The translations under genes and the position numbers were made by a program. DNA of 64,000 nt, taken from contig CALEQZ010000061.1 in the NCBI GenBank assembly GCA_937908115.1, forward strand, positions 28,073 through 92,072, in the 5' to 3' direction. The notes beneath the pieces are model-generated. The model made no database searches and was not told the DNA's origin. It was given only the letters and a program-made list of their open reading frames with translations. This document shows, in pieces, positions 1-8,125 of this stretch; positions within the stretch are counted from its first letter, which is position 1; every line of letters starts with the position of its first letter. This DNA comes from an uncultured Alcaligenaceae bacterium. GTDB lineage: Bacteria; Pseudomonadota; Gammaproteobacteria; Burkholderiales; Burkholderiaceae_B.

Positions 1-62
1 TGGCCCATGGGTTGGTCCGGACCGGTGCGGGTAAGCAATTCGTTGTCGGCAGCGGTCAGCAT
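1..62 (-). CDS. Rieske 2Fe-2S ring-hydroxylating oxygenase, N-terminus (partial)
   Basis: Only the first 20 codons lie inside the window; they read MLTAADNELLTRTGPDQPMG. This opening resembles N-termini of phthalate-4,5-dioxygenase-like Rieske oxygenase large subunits, in which the sequence continues into the Rieske cluster domain. The ATG at 62 is preceded by an AAGGAAG ribosome binding site. The gene follows the isomerase-like gene at 128-913 on the same strand after a 65-base gap, so the two are probably cotranscribed. Product identity rests on memory of the family and on a very short stretch; the cluster-binding residues are outside the window. Confidence 0.6.
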   Translation of the reverse strand, partial: MLTAADNELLTRTGPDQPMG

Positions 63-127
63 GGCTTGGCTTCCTTGATCTCTTGAAGTGCGTGCAGTCG
101 ATGAAATATCTCGGGCGGCGCGGCGCT

Positions 128-913
128 TCAGCGCACGCCGATGCCGTAGGGACGCGCCCATTCCAGGCAGTCTTCGGTACGCCCGGACGGCTCGAATTCG
201 CAACCTATCCATCCTTTCCAACCGAGCGCCTGCACTTGCTCGAAGAAGTAGGGGAAATGGATTTCTCCCTTGCCCGGCTCGTGCCGGCCCGGCACGTTGC
301 CGATCTGGATGTGCCCGACGTAGGGAAAGCACTCCTGCAGCGTGCGTACGATGTTTCCTTCCTCGCTCTGGACGTGAAAGGTGTCGAAGCACAGCTTGAC
401 GTTCTCGCGCCCCACTTCGCGGATCGCCTGCACGCCCTCGGCGATGCGGCTGTAGTAGTAGTCGGGAAAGCGTGCCCGGCAGCAGGGTTCGATGATCAGG
501 GTGATGCCCTCGGCGGCAGTCTGCTCGGCCGCATAGGCGATGTTGGCCAGGAAGGTATCCCGGCAGCGGGAGCGGTCGGCGTCCTTGGGCAGGTTGCCGG
601 CCATCGCATGGATCATGGGACGGCCGACCTGGACCGCGTAGGCCACCGCGGTGTCGACGCTGCGGCGGAATTCGTCTTCGCGGCCGGGGATCGCGGCGAT
701 TCCCCGCTCGCCGGCGGCCCAGTCGCACGGCGTCAGGATCTGCACCAGCGTCAGCCCGTTTTCCCCAAGCAGGTCGGCGATCTGCGCCGCCGGATATTCG
801 TACGGGAAAGCGACCTCGACCCCCTTGAAGCCGGCACGCGCGGCTGCCGCATAGCGCTCGAGCATCGGCAGCTCGGTAAACATCCACCTCAGGTTCGGAT
901 CGAATCGCAGCAT
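128..913 (-). CDS. Hydroxypyruvate isomerase-like TIM-barrel protein
   Basis: About 261 residues, the usual length of the Hyi/OtnI branch of the AP-endonuclease-2-like (xylose isomerase-like) TIM-barrel fold. The N-terminus has the pattern 'RFDPNLRWMFTELPMLERYAAA' split over 78-911, with GFKGVEVAFPYEYPA following. Further in are HAMAGNLP, LIIEPCC and CFDTFHVQ blocks that carry the metal-binding Glu/His/Asp residues typical of the family. Members interconvert hydroxypyruvate with tartronate semialdehyde or isomerise related oxo-acids. An ATG at 925 is an alternative start; the open frame continues to 1135 but that part is intergenic in character. It heads a minus-strand unit with the Rieske oxygenase and is divergent from tcuAB. 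The substrate is not readable from the sequence. Confidence 0.8.
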   Translation of the reverse strand: MLRFDPNLRWMFTELPMLERYAAAARAGFKGVEVAFPYEYPAAQIADLLGENGLTLVQILTPCDWAAGERGIAAIPGREDEFRRSVDTAVAYAVQVGRPMIHAMAGNLPKDADRSRCRDTFLANIAYAAEQTAAEGITLIIEPCCRARFPDYYYSRIAEGVQAIREVGRENVKLCFDTFHVQSEEGNIVRTLQECFPYVGHIQIGNVPGRHEPGKGEIHFPYFFEQVQALGWKGWIGCEFEPSGRTEDCLEWARPYGIGVR

Positions 914-1065
914 GGGCTCCTCCATGGTTTCAGCCCGCCCGATCCCGGGCGGCCGAGGCACTCTAAGGGCCGCCCCCCGCCCGATCAATGCAAATGACCC
1001 AATCGATCCATGAGGAAACCTTATGTGCGAACGCACAGCGGGTGATGGTGGCGATCGCCCATCAG

Positions 1066-1083
1066 TTGAATACTTTTGTATAC
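1066..1083. promoter_or_regulatory. Tandem TTG(A/T)ATAC half-sites in the divergent hyi/tcuA region
   Basis: TTGAATAC (1066-1073) and TTGTATAC (1076-1083) are direct repeats 10 bases apart. The overlap also forms ATAC-tttt-GTAT (1070-1081), an inverted repeat. The element lies within the 251-base gap between two divergent operons. Similar AT-rich GTATAC words are common in GntR/FadR-family operators. The cognate regulator is not visible next door, so assignment is inference. Confidence 0.45.
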
Positions 1084-1164
1084 TGTCGGACTCAGTCCTG
1101 AGGAAGGAAGGAGGCACCGGCGGCGGCCATGCCACGCGCCCGCCGGCCTGCCTGGGGAGCCCAA

Positions 1165-2562
1165 ATGATCGATGTCCTGGTGATCGGCGGCGGCAACGCC
1201 GCCCTATGCGCCGCCCTGATGGCCCGCGAGGCGGGCGCCAGCGTGCTGCTGCTGGAAGCTGCGCCGCGCGAGTGGCGCGGTGGCAACTCGCAACACACCC
1301 GCAACCTGCGCTGCATGCACGACGGGCCGCAAGACGTGCTGGTCGATGCCTACCCTGAGGAAGAGTTCTGGCAGGACTTGCTCAAGGTCACGGGCGGCAT
1401 CACCGACGAAAAGCTTGCCCGCATCGCGATCCGCGCCTCCGCGACCTGCCGGGACTGGATGCGCAAGCACGGCGTGAACTTCCAGCCCCCGCTGTCCGGC
1501 GCGCTGCATGTGGCACGCACCAATGCGTTTTTCATGGGCGGCGGCAAGGCGCTGGTCAACGCCTACTACCGCAGCGCCGAATCGATGGGCGTGCAAATCC
1601 GCTACAACGCGCCGGTCGACAGCCTGGAGCTGGACGGCGACCGCTTCGTGGCCGCGCGCATCGGCGATGAACGCATACCGGCCCGCGCCTGCGTGCTGGC
1701 GGCCGGCGGCTTCGAATCCAACCTGCAGTGGCTGCGCGAAGCCTGGGGACAAAACGAGCGCGGCGAATGGCCGGCCGACAACTTCCTGATCCGCGGCACG
1801 CGCTTTAACCAGGGCGTGCTGCTGCGCTTCATGATGGACGCCGGCGCCGACGTGGTCGGCGACCCGTCGCAATCGCACTGCGTGGCCATCGATGCCCGCG
1901 CGCCGCTTTATGACGGCGGCATCTGCACCCGCATCGACTGCGTGTCGCTGGGCATCGTCGTCAACCGCGACGCCGAGCGTTTCTACGACGAGGGCGAGGA
2001 CTTCTGGCCCAAGCGCTACGCCATCTGGGGCCGCCTGACCGCCATGCAACCTGGCCAGATCGCCTACTCCATCATCGACGCCAAGGCCATCGGCCGCTTC
2101 ATGCCGCCGGTCTTCCCGGGAATCAAGGCCGACACGTTGCCCGAGCTGGCGCGCAAGCTGGAGCTGGATGAGCAGCGGTTCATGCACACGGTCAACACCT
2201 TCAACGCCGCGTGCCGCGTGGGCACCTTCGATCACACCACGCTGGACGATTGCCGCACCGAAGGATTGACCCCACCCAAGACCCACTGGGCGCGGCCCAT
2301 CGACAAGCCGCCCTTCTACGGCTATGCGGTCCGCCCCGGAATCACCTTCACCTACCTGGGCCTGAAGGTCAACGAACACGCCGCCGTCCATTTCGGCGGC
2401 AAGCCCAGCGGCAACCTGTTCGTGGCCGGCGAAATGATGGCCGGCAACGTGCTCGGCAAAGGCTACACCGCCGGCGTGGGCATGACCATCGGAACGGCCT
2501 TCGGCCGCATCGCCGGCACGCAGGCCGCCCTGGCCGCGCGCCGTCAACGAGAAGGAGCCTAG
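1165..2562 (+). CDS. tcuA: FAD-dependent tricarballylate dehydrogenase TcuA
   Basis: The 465-residue flavoprotein begins with the dinucleotide-binding motif VIGGGNAALCAALMAREAG and an acidic residue at the end of strand 2 (LLLEAAP). It belongs to the FAD-binding-2 (fumarate reductase/succinate dehydrogenase flavoprotein) fold, with a C-terminal GEMMAGNVLGKGYTAG block that closes the FAD site. In Salmonella TcuA oxidises tricarballylate to cis-aconitate and passes electrons to TcuB. The start at 1165 is chosen because a GGGGAG ribosome binding site sits just upstream; an ATG at 1129 in frame lacks one and would precede the FAD motif with extra residues. The next gene starts one base after the stop and is TcuB-like, which supports the call. 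Confidence 0.88.
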   Translation: MIDVLVIGGGNAALCAALMAREAGASVLLLEAAPREWRGGNSQHTRNLRCMHDGPQDVLVDAYPEEEFWQDLLKVTGGITDEKLARIAIRASATCRDWMRKHGVNFQPPLSGALHVARTNAFFMGGGKALVNAYYRSAESMGVQIRYNAPVDSLELDGDRFVAARIGDERIPARACVLAAGGFESNLQWLREAWGQNERGEWPADNFLIRGTRFNQGVLLRFMMDAGADVVGDPSQSHCVAIDARAPLYDGGICTRIDCVSLGIVVNRDAERFYDEGEDFWPKRYAIWGRLTAMQPGQIAYSIIDAKAIGRFMPPVFPGIKADTLPELARKLELDEQRFMHTVNTFNAACRVGTFDHTTLDDCRTEGLTPPKTHWARPIDKPPFYGYAVRPGITFTYLGLKVNEHAAVHFGGKPSGNLFVAGEMMAGNVLGKGYTAGVGMTIGTAFGRIAGTQAALAARRQREGA

Positions 2563-2563
2563 C

Positions 2564-3724
2564 GTGCAGTCGCTCGAACAACTGGCCCGATCGGCCCAAG
2601 ACCAGGCCGCCCCGGGTGCACTGACCTGCGCCGAGCAGGAAGTCTCGCGCATCATGACCATCTGCAACGCCTGTCGCTACTGCGAAGGCTTTTGCGCTGT
2701 CTTTCCGGCCATGACGCGACGCCTGGAATTCGCCAAGGGCGACGTCAATTACCTGGCCAACCTCTGCCACAACTGCGGGGCATGCCTGCACGCCTGCCAA
2801 TACGCGCCCCCGCATGATTTTGGCATCAACGTGCCCCAGGCCATGGCGCGCGTGCGCGTGCAGACCTATGCCGACTACGCCTGGCCGGCTGCGCTGGGCG
2901 GGCTGTACAAGAAAAACGGCCTGACCGTGGCACTGGCCGCGGCCGCCGCACTGGCGCTATTCCTGGTGCTGGCCCTGCTGGCGAACAATGGATCGCTGCT
3001 GCACGAGCCGCTGGCCGGCGATTTCTACGCCATCTTCCCGCACAACACCCTGGTGGCCATGTTCGGCACGGTCTTCGTTTTCGCCGTCGTCGCGTTGGCG
3101 CTCGGCGTACGGCGATTCTGGCGCGACGTCTCACCCGGCGCGGCAAGCGCCCCAGCCGTGGCCGAAACCGCGCACGACGTCCTGCGCCTCAAGTACCTGG
3201 ATGGCGGACACGGCAAAGGCTGCAACGAAGCCGACGACGCGTTCACGCTGGCGCGCCGGCGGTATCATCATTTCACTTTCTACGGCTTCTTGCTTTGCTT
3301 TGCCGCGACCTGCGTGGGCACGCTCTACCACTACGCCTTCGGCTGGCAGGCGCCGTATCCGTTCTGGAGCCTGCCGGTGCTGCTCGGCACCGCCGGCGGG
3401 ATCGGCCTGTTGATCGGGCCGGCCGGCCTGCTGTGGCTGAACCTGCGCCGCCATCCCTTGCACGGCGATCCCGGGCAGCGGCCCATGGATCGCGGCTTCA
3501 TCGCCCTGCTCTTCTGGACCAGCCTGACCGGGCTGGCGCTGCTGGCCTGGCGCGACACCCCGGCCATGGGCCTGCTGCTGGCGGTGCACTTGGGCGCGGT
3601 CATGGCGCTGTTCCTGACGCTGCCGTACGGAAAATTCGCCCATGGCGTCTATCGCAGCGCGGCGCTGCTGAAGTACGCGATCGAAAAGCGCCAGCCGAAC
3701 AAGCTGCAGCTCGGATCCGATTGA
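2564..3724 (+). CDS. tcuB: TcuB, iron-sulfur/membrane electron-transfer partner of TcuA
   Basis: The 386-residue protein has two cysteine clusters near its N-terminus (CNACRYCEGFC about residues 31-41 and CHNCGACLHACQYAP about 68-82), followed by several hydrophobic segments (about 125-145, 165-190, 245-300, 320-350). This is the layout of CitB/TcuB, which reoxidises TcuA and delivers electrons to the quinone pool. The start codon is GTG one base after the tcuA stop, with a GAAGGAG ribosome binding site inside the end of tcuA, so translation is probably coupled. The transporter TcuC and regulator TcuR of the enterobacterial locus are not present in the window. Confidence 0.88.
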   Translation: MQSLEQLARSAQDQAAPGALTCAEQEVSRIMTICNACRYCEGFCAVFPAMTRRLEFAKGDVNYLANLCHNCGACLHACQYAPPHDFGINVPQAMARVRVQTYADYAWPAALGGLYKKNGLTVALAAAAALALFLVLALLANNGSLLHEPLAGDFYAIFPHNTLVAMFGTVFVFAVVALALGVRRFWRDVSPGAASAPAVAETAHDVLRLKYLDGGHGKGCNEADDAFTLARRRYHHFTFYGFLLCFAATCVGTLYHYAFGWQAPYPFWSLPVLLGTAGGIGLLIGPAGLLWLNLRRHPLHGDPGQRPMDRGFIALLFWTSLTGLALLAWRDTPAMGLLLAVHLGAVMALFLTLPYGKFAHGVYRSAALLKYAIEKRQPNKLQLGSD

Positions 3725-3788
3725 CGCAGCGGCAGGCGGCGCGCCGGCGCTGGCACGGGCGGGCGCGCCGTAGTACAACGGCCGCACC

Positions 3789-4412
3789 ATGGTTACACGC
3801 ACGATCCGCGCCTTGCCCCAGGCCGACGCCGCGCGCGACACGCCAGGCGGCGCCGGCCACAAGCCGTTGCGGCTTTTCTTCGGAATTTTTCCCCCGCCAG
3901 AGGTCGCGCAGGCGCTCACGGCCGCTGCCCAGGCGGCGCATCCGCTGTGCGGCGGACGCATCACCCGCCCGGAGAACCTGCACATTACGCTCGCCTTCCT
4001 GGGTCGGGCCAGCGCTGCCCAGGCCACGGAACTGGCCGCGCTCACCCGCGCCATCGCCGCGCCGGCCGGCGAAGTCGTCATCGACCGCTACGGCAGCTTC
4101 CGGCGCGCGCAAGTAGTCTGGGCCGGCCCGGATCCGGATTCCGAAGGCGCCCACCAGCTGCGCGACATGTCCGACGAGCTATGGCTGCGGCTGCGCGACC
4201 TGGGCTGGCCAGGTCCGGACGTCTGGCCGCTGCGCCCGCACGTGACCTTGCTGCACAAGGCGGACAAGCGCGATACCGGAGAGCTGGCATTCGCGCCGGT
4301 GACGTGGCGTCACCAAGGCTACGCGCTCGTGGCCTCCGAACCCGCTCCGGGCGGGTCGCGCTATCGCGTGCTGGCGCGCACGGGCATCGCCCGCCGCGGA
4401 CCCTATGCCTAA
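3789..4412 (+). CDS. thpR: RNA 2',3'-cyclic phosphodiesterase (2H family)
   Basis: The 207-residue protein carries the two catalytic HxTL motifs of the 2H phosphoesterase fold: HITL around residue 63 and HVTL around residue 155, at the spacing normal for ThpR/LigT. The RLFFGIFPPPEV opening of the domain is also typical. Family members hydrolyse 2',3'-cyclic phosphates and can ligate or cleave 2'-5' RNA linkages; the cellular role is poorly known. About 25 residues precede the domain, so the true start could be slightly downstream; no clear ribosome binding site is visible before 3789. It lies convergent to the SDR gene, with only two bases between the stops. Confidence 0.88.
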   Translation: MVTRTIRALPQADAARDTPGGAGHKPLRLFFGIFPPPEVAQALTAAAQAAHPLCGGRITRPENLHITLAFLGRASAAQATELAALTRAIAAPAGEVVIDRYGSFRRAQVVWAGPDPDSEGAHQLRDMSDELWLRLRDLGWPGPDVWPLRPHVTLLHKADKRDTGELAFAPVTWRHQGYALVASEPAPGGSRYRVLARTGIARRGPYA

Positions 4413-4414
4413 GG

Positions 4415-5221
4415 CTAACGGCGCCGCATCGTTTCGACATTGCCGCACACGCCCAGAGATTGGCCGCTGATGTTCCTTGCCTGCGGCGAAGCCAGGAACG
4501 CGACAAGGTCCGCCACGTCCTCCTCGGTAACCTTGCGCCGCATGGATATCGTCTCCAGGTACCGGGCGTTCATTTCTTCGATCTCAATGCCGCGCCGCTC
4601 GGCCTGTGCCTGCACCTGCATGCGATGGCGCTCGTTGTCGACAATGCCCGGCAACACAGCATTGACTCGTATCCCGGATGGCCCAAGCTCCATGGCCAGC
4701 GACTGTGTCAACCCGATGATGGCCCACTTCGACGATGCATAGGCAGTGCGCAGCGGATAGCCCAAGCGCCCGGCGACCGAAGAGATGTTGATGATGCTTC
4801 CCGAGCCGGCTTGCTTCATCAGTGGCACCACGTGGTGTATGCAGTGAAAATAACCCACGAGGTTGACGTCTACGGTGCGAGCCCAGTGCACTGGATCGTT
4901 CTCCTCGACCGGACCGTACGGCCCGGTAATGGCCGCATTGTTGATGAGCACATCGACGCCGCCCGCTTGATCCTGCACTGCCCGTACCATCTCCCCCACG
5001 CTTTCGGGCTCCGCGACATCCAATGCAAACACCTGCACGCCTGGTGCGGCGCCAGCGAACGACCGCAGCGCATCCCGGTCGACGTCGCAGACGGCGACAT
5101 ACGCGCCGTCCCGCAACAGGCGTAAGGCGATCGCCCTCCCCAGGCCGCGCGCGGCACCGGTCACGATCGCCCGCAGCGGCGACAAGTGTCCATCCCGCGG
5201 CGCTCGATTGGGGCCCGCCAT
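4415..5221 (-). CDS. SDR family NAD(P)-dependent oxidoreductase
   Basis: The 268-residue classical short-chain dehydrogenase has the cofactor motif TGAARGLGRA, an acidic VCDVD after strand 2 suggesting NAD preference, the NNAA motif, and the Ser-Tyr-Lys triad in NISSVAG and YASSKWA (Tyr of the variant TAYASSKWA). It is the last gene of a four-gene minus-strand operon (PEP-mutase family, amidohydrolase, Bug receptor, SDR), with its start one base from the receptor's stop. The likely job is oxidation of a hydroxylated intermediate from the compound captured by the receptor; the substrate cannot be read. Confidence 0.85.
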   Translation of the reverse strand: MAGPNRAPRDGHLSPLRAIVTGAARGLGRAIALRLLRDGAYVAVCDVDRDALRSFAGAAPGVQVFALDVAEPESVGEMVRAVQDQAGGVDVLINNAAITGPYGPVEENDPVHWARTVDVNLVGYFHCIHHVVPLMKQAGSGSIINISSVAGRLGYPLRTAYASSKWAIIGLTQSLAMELGPSGIRVNAVLPGIVDNERHRMQVQAQAERRGIEIEEMNARYLETISMRRKVTEEDVADLVAFLASPQARNISGQSLGVCGNVETMRRR

Positions 5222-5222
5222 C

Positions 5223-6188
5223 TCAACCGTCCTGCTTCAAACCGAGCTCCTTGACCAACTGTCCCAGCTCTTCGTATTCCCGCTTCACATGCTGGGTGAA
5301 AGCCTCGCGGCGCAGGACAGTTTTCTCAACGCCTGCCGTCTCGAAAAATTTTTCCATTTCTGGCGAGTTCGCCGCCTTGGCGAACGCATCCTCGATGCGG
5401 CGCACGGCGTCATCAGGAGTGCCAGCCGGCACGATCAGCCCATGCCAAAGCAGCAACTCTTTGTCCGGAATGCCGAGATCTCCCAGGCTGGTCGCCTTGG
5501 GCAGGGCGGCAGTTTTCTTGGCGGAGGTTGCCAGGAGGCATTTCACGCTGCCGGTTTTTTCCATGGCCACGGCCGGAGGTACCGATCCGACGTAAATGTC
5601 GATCACGCCTCCCAGCAGGGCGGGCATCGTTTCCCCCGCACCGCGATAGGGAATATCGCGCGCCTTGATCCCGAATGACCGGAAGATGCGTTCCGTCGCC
5701 AGCTGCGCCGGGCCGGCCACGCCGTCCGTACCGTACGTGTACTTTCCGGGGCTGGCCTTGAGCACATCCAGGAAATCCTTGCCGGTGTCAGCAGGGAAGT
5801 CCGGGCGCACGCACATGACATACGGTGCGCTGTCCAGGTAGATGACCGGAATGTAATCGTCGACGCCATAGCTCGTCTTGATCGTATGCGGGCTGGTCGT
5901 GAGGGGACCCATAAAAACGCCTGCCATGGTCCGACCGTCCGGTTTTGCACGGGTAAGCTGCGCCACCCCTATCGTGCCCCCTGCGCCCCCAACATTCTGC
6001 ACGACGATGGTCGCATCCAAGTGCGGCTCGGCATATCGGGCAATGGCACGGAACAGAGTGTCCGTGCCACCGCCCGGACCGGTTGGGATGATGAGATTGA
6101 TCACGTCTTTTGCCGCAGCGAGCGGCGTCGCGGCAAGCAGCATGGCTGCGACCGCGCACTTGTGCCACTTGTGCCTTTTCATGGTCAT
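5223..6188 (-). CDS. Bug/TctC-family periplasmic tricarboxylate-type receptor
   Basis: About 321 residues with a Sec signal peptide (KRHKWHKCAVAAMLLAATPLAAAKD, cleavage near residue 25-27). The mature part has the family's GPGGGTDTLFRAIA ligand-loop, the NVGGAGG motif and LTRAKPDG, all diagnostic of Bug (Bordetella uptake gene) receptors of tripartite tricarboxylate transporters. The receptors bind carboxylated or amide ligands in the periplasm. The start at 6188 has GAGGAGA upstream; a second ATG two codons later is equally possible. No TctA or TctB membrane gene occurs in the window, as is common for 'orphan' Bug receptors, which use membrane subunits encoded elsewhere. Confidence 0.9.
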   Translation of the reverse strand: MTMKRHKWHKCAVAAMLLAATPLAAAKDVINLIIPTGPGGGTDTLFRAIARYAEPHLDATIVVQNVGGAGGTIGVAQLTRAKPDGRTMAGVFMGPLTTSPHTIKTSYGVDDYIPVIYLDSAPYVMCVRPDFPADTGKDFLDVLKASPGKYTYGTDGVAGPAQLATERIFRSFGIKARDIPYRGAGETMPALLGGVIDIYVGSVPPAVAMEKTGSVKCLLATSAKKTAALPKATSLGDLGIPDKELLLWHGLIVPAGTPDDAVRRIEDAFAKAANSPEMEKFFETAGVEKTVLRREAFTQHVKREYEELGQLVKELGLKQDG

Positions 6189-6235
6189 GTCTCCTCTTCG
6201 TGCAGTAATGGAATGGCCACGGCCGGGAACGACAA

Positions 6236-7081
6236 TCACGGACCAAATCCGAATGCCTCGCGCGGGTTGTCCACCAATATCCGCTTGCGTACGCGCGCGT
6301 CGGGAGCCCACTCGAACAACCAGGCCACGCACTGCCCATAGGTAATGTCCGTCTCGAAACCCACCCACGGCCAGTCCGTCGCCCAGACCACGCGTTCGCC
6401 ATCCCTGCGCGTGATCAGTTCCCGTGCAAGCATTGCCGCCGATGCGCCGCGCAGGCGAAACGGCGCCGACAGCTTGACCCAGGTGTTTCCCGCGTCGATT
6501 GACCGCAACAGCGCCTTGAATCCGTCGCTGTCCGCGGCCCCGTCTCCTCCCGGCGGATGGCCGAAATGGTCGATGACTACACGCGCCCTGCTGCGCTGGA
6601 TGACCGCCAGCACGGGCGGCAGGAACTCGCCTTCCAGGTAAACCTCGATGTGCAGTCCCAGGTTGGCTGCCTTGGCCAACAACGATGCATACTCGGGCGA
6701 TGCGATATCGGGCAGGCTGGCGCGCCGGACCCAGTTCAGGCGCAGGCCGCATACGCCAGCTTCCTTCAAGCTCGCAAGCGTTTGCTCGCTGACCCTCGGT
6801 TCGACGATGGCCGTGCCCCGCAGCCGGCCGCGCCCTTTGGCCAGCGCATCCAGCAAGACGTCGTTGTTGTGACCATAGAAGCTGGGAGCGGTCAACAGGC
6901 CATAGGTCACGCCGTAAGCATCCAGCGTCCGCAGATAGGCTTCGACCGGCGCCTCAGCGACCGGCTGTGAATGCCGGTCCGGCACCAGAGGCAACCCCGT
7001 CTTGATGACGTGGGCATGGCAGTCTGCCGACCCTGCTGGCAGTGGATGTTGCCCGACCGTTGGCACGTGCTCGATAGCCAT
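6236..7081 (-). CDS. Amidohydrolase-family (PDC hydrolase-like) protein
   Basis: The 281-residue TIM-barrel protein opens with SADCHAHV, the first metal/active-site His pair of amidohydrolase-2 family enzymes such as 2-pyrone-4,6-dicarboxylate lactonase. Further landmarks are GLRLNWVRR, VIDHFGHPPGGDG and VVWATDWPW, the last carrying the conserved Asp of the family. Such enzymes hydrolyse lactones or decarboxylate aromatic or dicarboxylic acids. It lies 11 bases downstream of the PEP-mutase-family gene and 48 bases upstream of the Bug receptor, so it is part of one operon that imports and degrades an organic acid. The exact substrate is unknown. Confidence 0.85.
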   Translation of the reverse strand: MAIEHVPTVGQHPLPAGSADCHAHVIKTGLPLVPDRHSQPVAEAPVEAYLRTLDAYGVTYGLLTAPSFYGHNNDVLLDALAKGRGRLRGTAIVEPRVSEQTLASLKEAGVCGLRLNWVRRASLPDIASPEYASLLAKAANLGLHIEVYLEGEFLPPVLAVIQRSRARVVIDHFGHPPGGDGAADSDGFKALLRSIDAGNTWVKLSAPFRLRGASAAMLARELITRRDGERVVWATDWPWVGFETDITYGQCVAWLFEWAPDARVRKRILVDNPREAFGFGP

Positions 7082-7091
7082 GTTCGAGTCC

Positions 7092-8033
7092 TCACTGCGC
7101 CGCGACAGGACCGATCTGCCCGGCGCCGTACTTTGCGGCCTTTTGCGAGGCCGTCAAATAGCGTTCCTCCAACTCACGGATGCGGCCCATACCCATGATG
7201 TCGTTCAACTCCTCGAAGCCCATTGCGACGTCCGGACGATCCACCGGTTCACCGCTGCGCAACGATTGACCCAACAGCTCCAGGCCGGTCTTCATTCCCT
7301 GGAGCGCGCAAGATGTCAGAAGGCGGGGATAGATCACCACGGCAACACCCAACTCCTCAAGCTGGGTGGCCGACAACAACGGTGTTGTGGAGCGCCTGCG
7401 GATGCCGAAACCCATGTTCACACACAGCGGTTTTGACACGCTGGCCGCCACGATACGGATTTGCTCGGCATCGAGCAGCGCATCGGCGAACAGGAGATCA
7501 GCGCCGGCTTGCGCGTAGGCATTCAGGCGGCGGATCACTTCGTCAACGCCGTGCGTGGCCAGCGTGTCGGTCCGGGCCTTGATCACGAAGTCGGGATCTT
7601 GCCTAGCCTCGCATGCCGCACGCAGCTTTTCCACCATCTCTTCCTGGGAGATGACTTCCTTGCCGCGCATATGGCCGCACCGCTTTGGCCAGACCTGGTC
7701 TTCCAGCATCACGCCGGCCGCGCCGGCCTGCTCGAACGCACGCACCGTATGGTACGCATTCACGGCGTTACCGTAACCCGTGTCGCCGTCCGCGAGCAGC
7801 GCCAGGTCCGTGCAGCTGGCGACAGCCCGTGTCCCGGCGACGCTTTCTTCCATGCCCATCAGGCCAACGTCGACCTGGCCAAGGCGGGATTCGCTCAACC
7901 CGCTTCCTGTCACGAACGCACATGCATACCCGAAGCGTTCAACCAGCCGAGCGCTAAACCCGTCGAATACCCCGGGAAGAACCAGAATGTCCGGCGCCTG
8001 GATCGCTTGGCGCAATCGCTGCGTTTTCGTCAT
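7092..8033 (-). CDS. Isocitrate lyase/PEP mutase family carboxylate lyase
   Basis: The 313-residue protein shows the superfamily features: FVTGSGLSES near the N-terminus, the ADGDTGYGN metal loop, MLEDQVWPKRCGH (the K[KR]CGH catalytic signature) and FVIKARTDTLATHG. The closest functional classes are 2-methylisocitrate lyase, oxaloacetate decarboxylase and 2,3-dimethylmalate lyase, all cleaving or decarboxylating 2-hydroxy or oxo dicarboxylates. It is the first gene of the minus-strand operon ending at 4415 and is divergent from the LysR regulator at 8126. Which of the lyase activities applies is not decidable here. Confidence 0.85.
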   Translation of the reverse strand: MTKTQRLRQAIQAPDILVLPGVFDGFSARLVERFGYACAFVTGSGLSESRLGQVDVGLMGMEESVAGTRAVASCTDLALLADGDTGYGNAVNAYHTVRAFEQAGAAGVMLEDQVWPKRCGHMRGKEVISQEEMVEKLRAACEARQDPDFVIKARTDTLATHGVDEVIRRLNAYAQAGADLLFADALLDAEQIRIVAASVSKPLCVNMGFGIRRRSTTPLLSATQLEELGVAVVIYPRLLTSCALQGMKTGLELLGQSLRSGEPVDRPDVAMGFEELNDIMGMGRIRELEERYLTASQKAAKYGAGQIGPVAAQ

Positions 8034-8081
8034 TTCGCATGTCTCCTCTGACCGGAGAGCATGCTATCGGGCGTTGGAGCA

Positions 8082-8094
8082 TTAATCTAATTAA
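8082..8094. promoter_or_regulatory. Putative LysR box between divergent operon and regulator
   Basis: TTAAT-CTA-ATTAA is a perfect inverted repeat that fits the T-N11-A LysR consensus exactly. It lies 32 bases upstream of the LysR gene start and about 50 bases upstream of the divergent lyase gene, where a LysR protein would be expected to bind. This is a sequence observation; binding is inferred. Confidence 0.5.
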
Positions 8095-8125
8095 AGTTAT
8101 CGCTCAAGAATCATAGGAAGATCCT

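Noticed and set aside
914..1135. N-terminal extension of the hyi-like gene
   Set aside because: The frame is open to 1135 but the extra part lies in the divergent promoter region and has no homology-like character.
3735..3770. GGCGCGCC repeats after tcuB as a terminator
   Set aside because: The self-complementary octamers are common in GC-rich DNA and no T-run follows.
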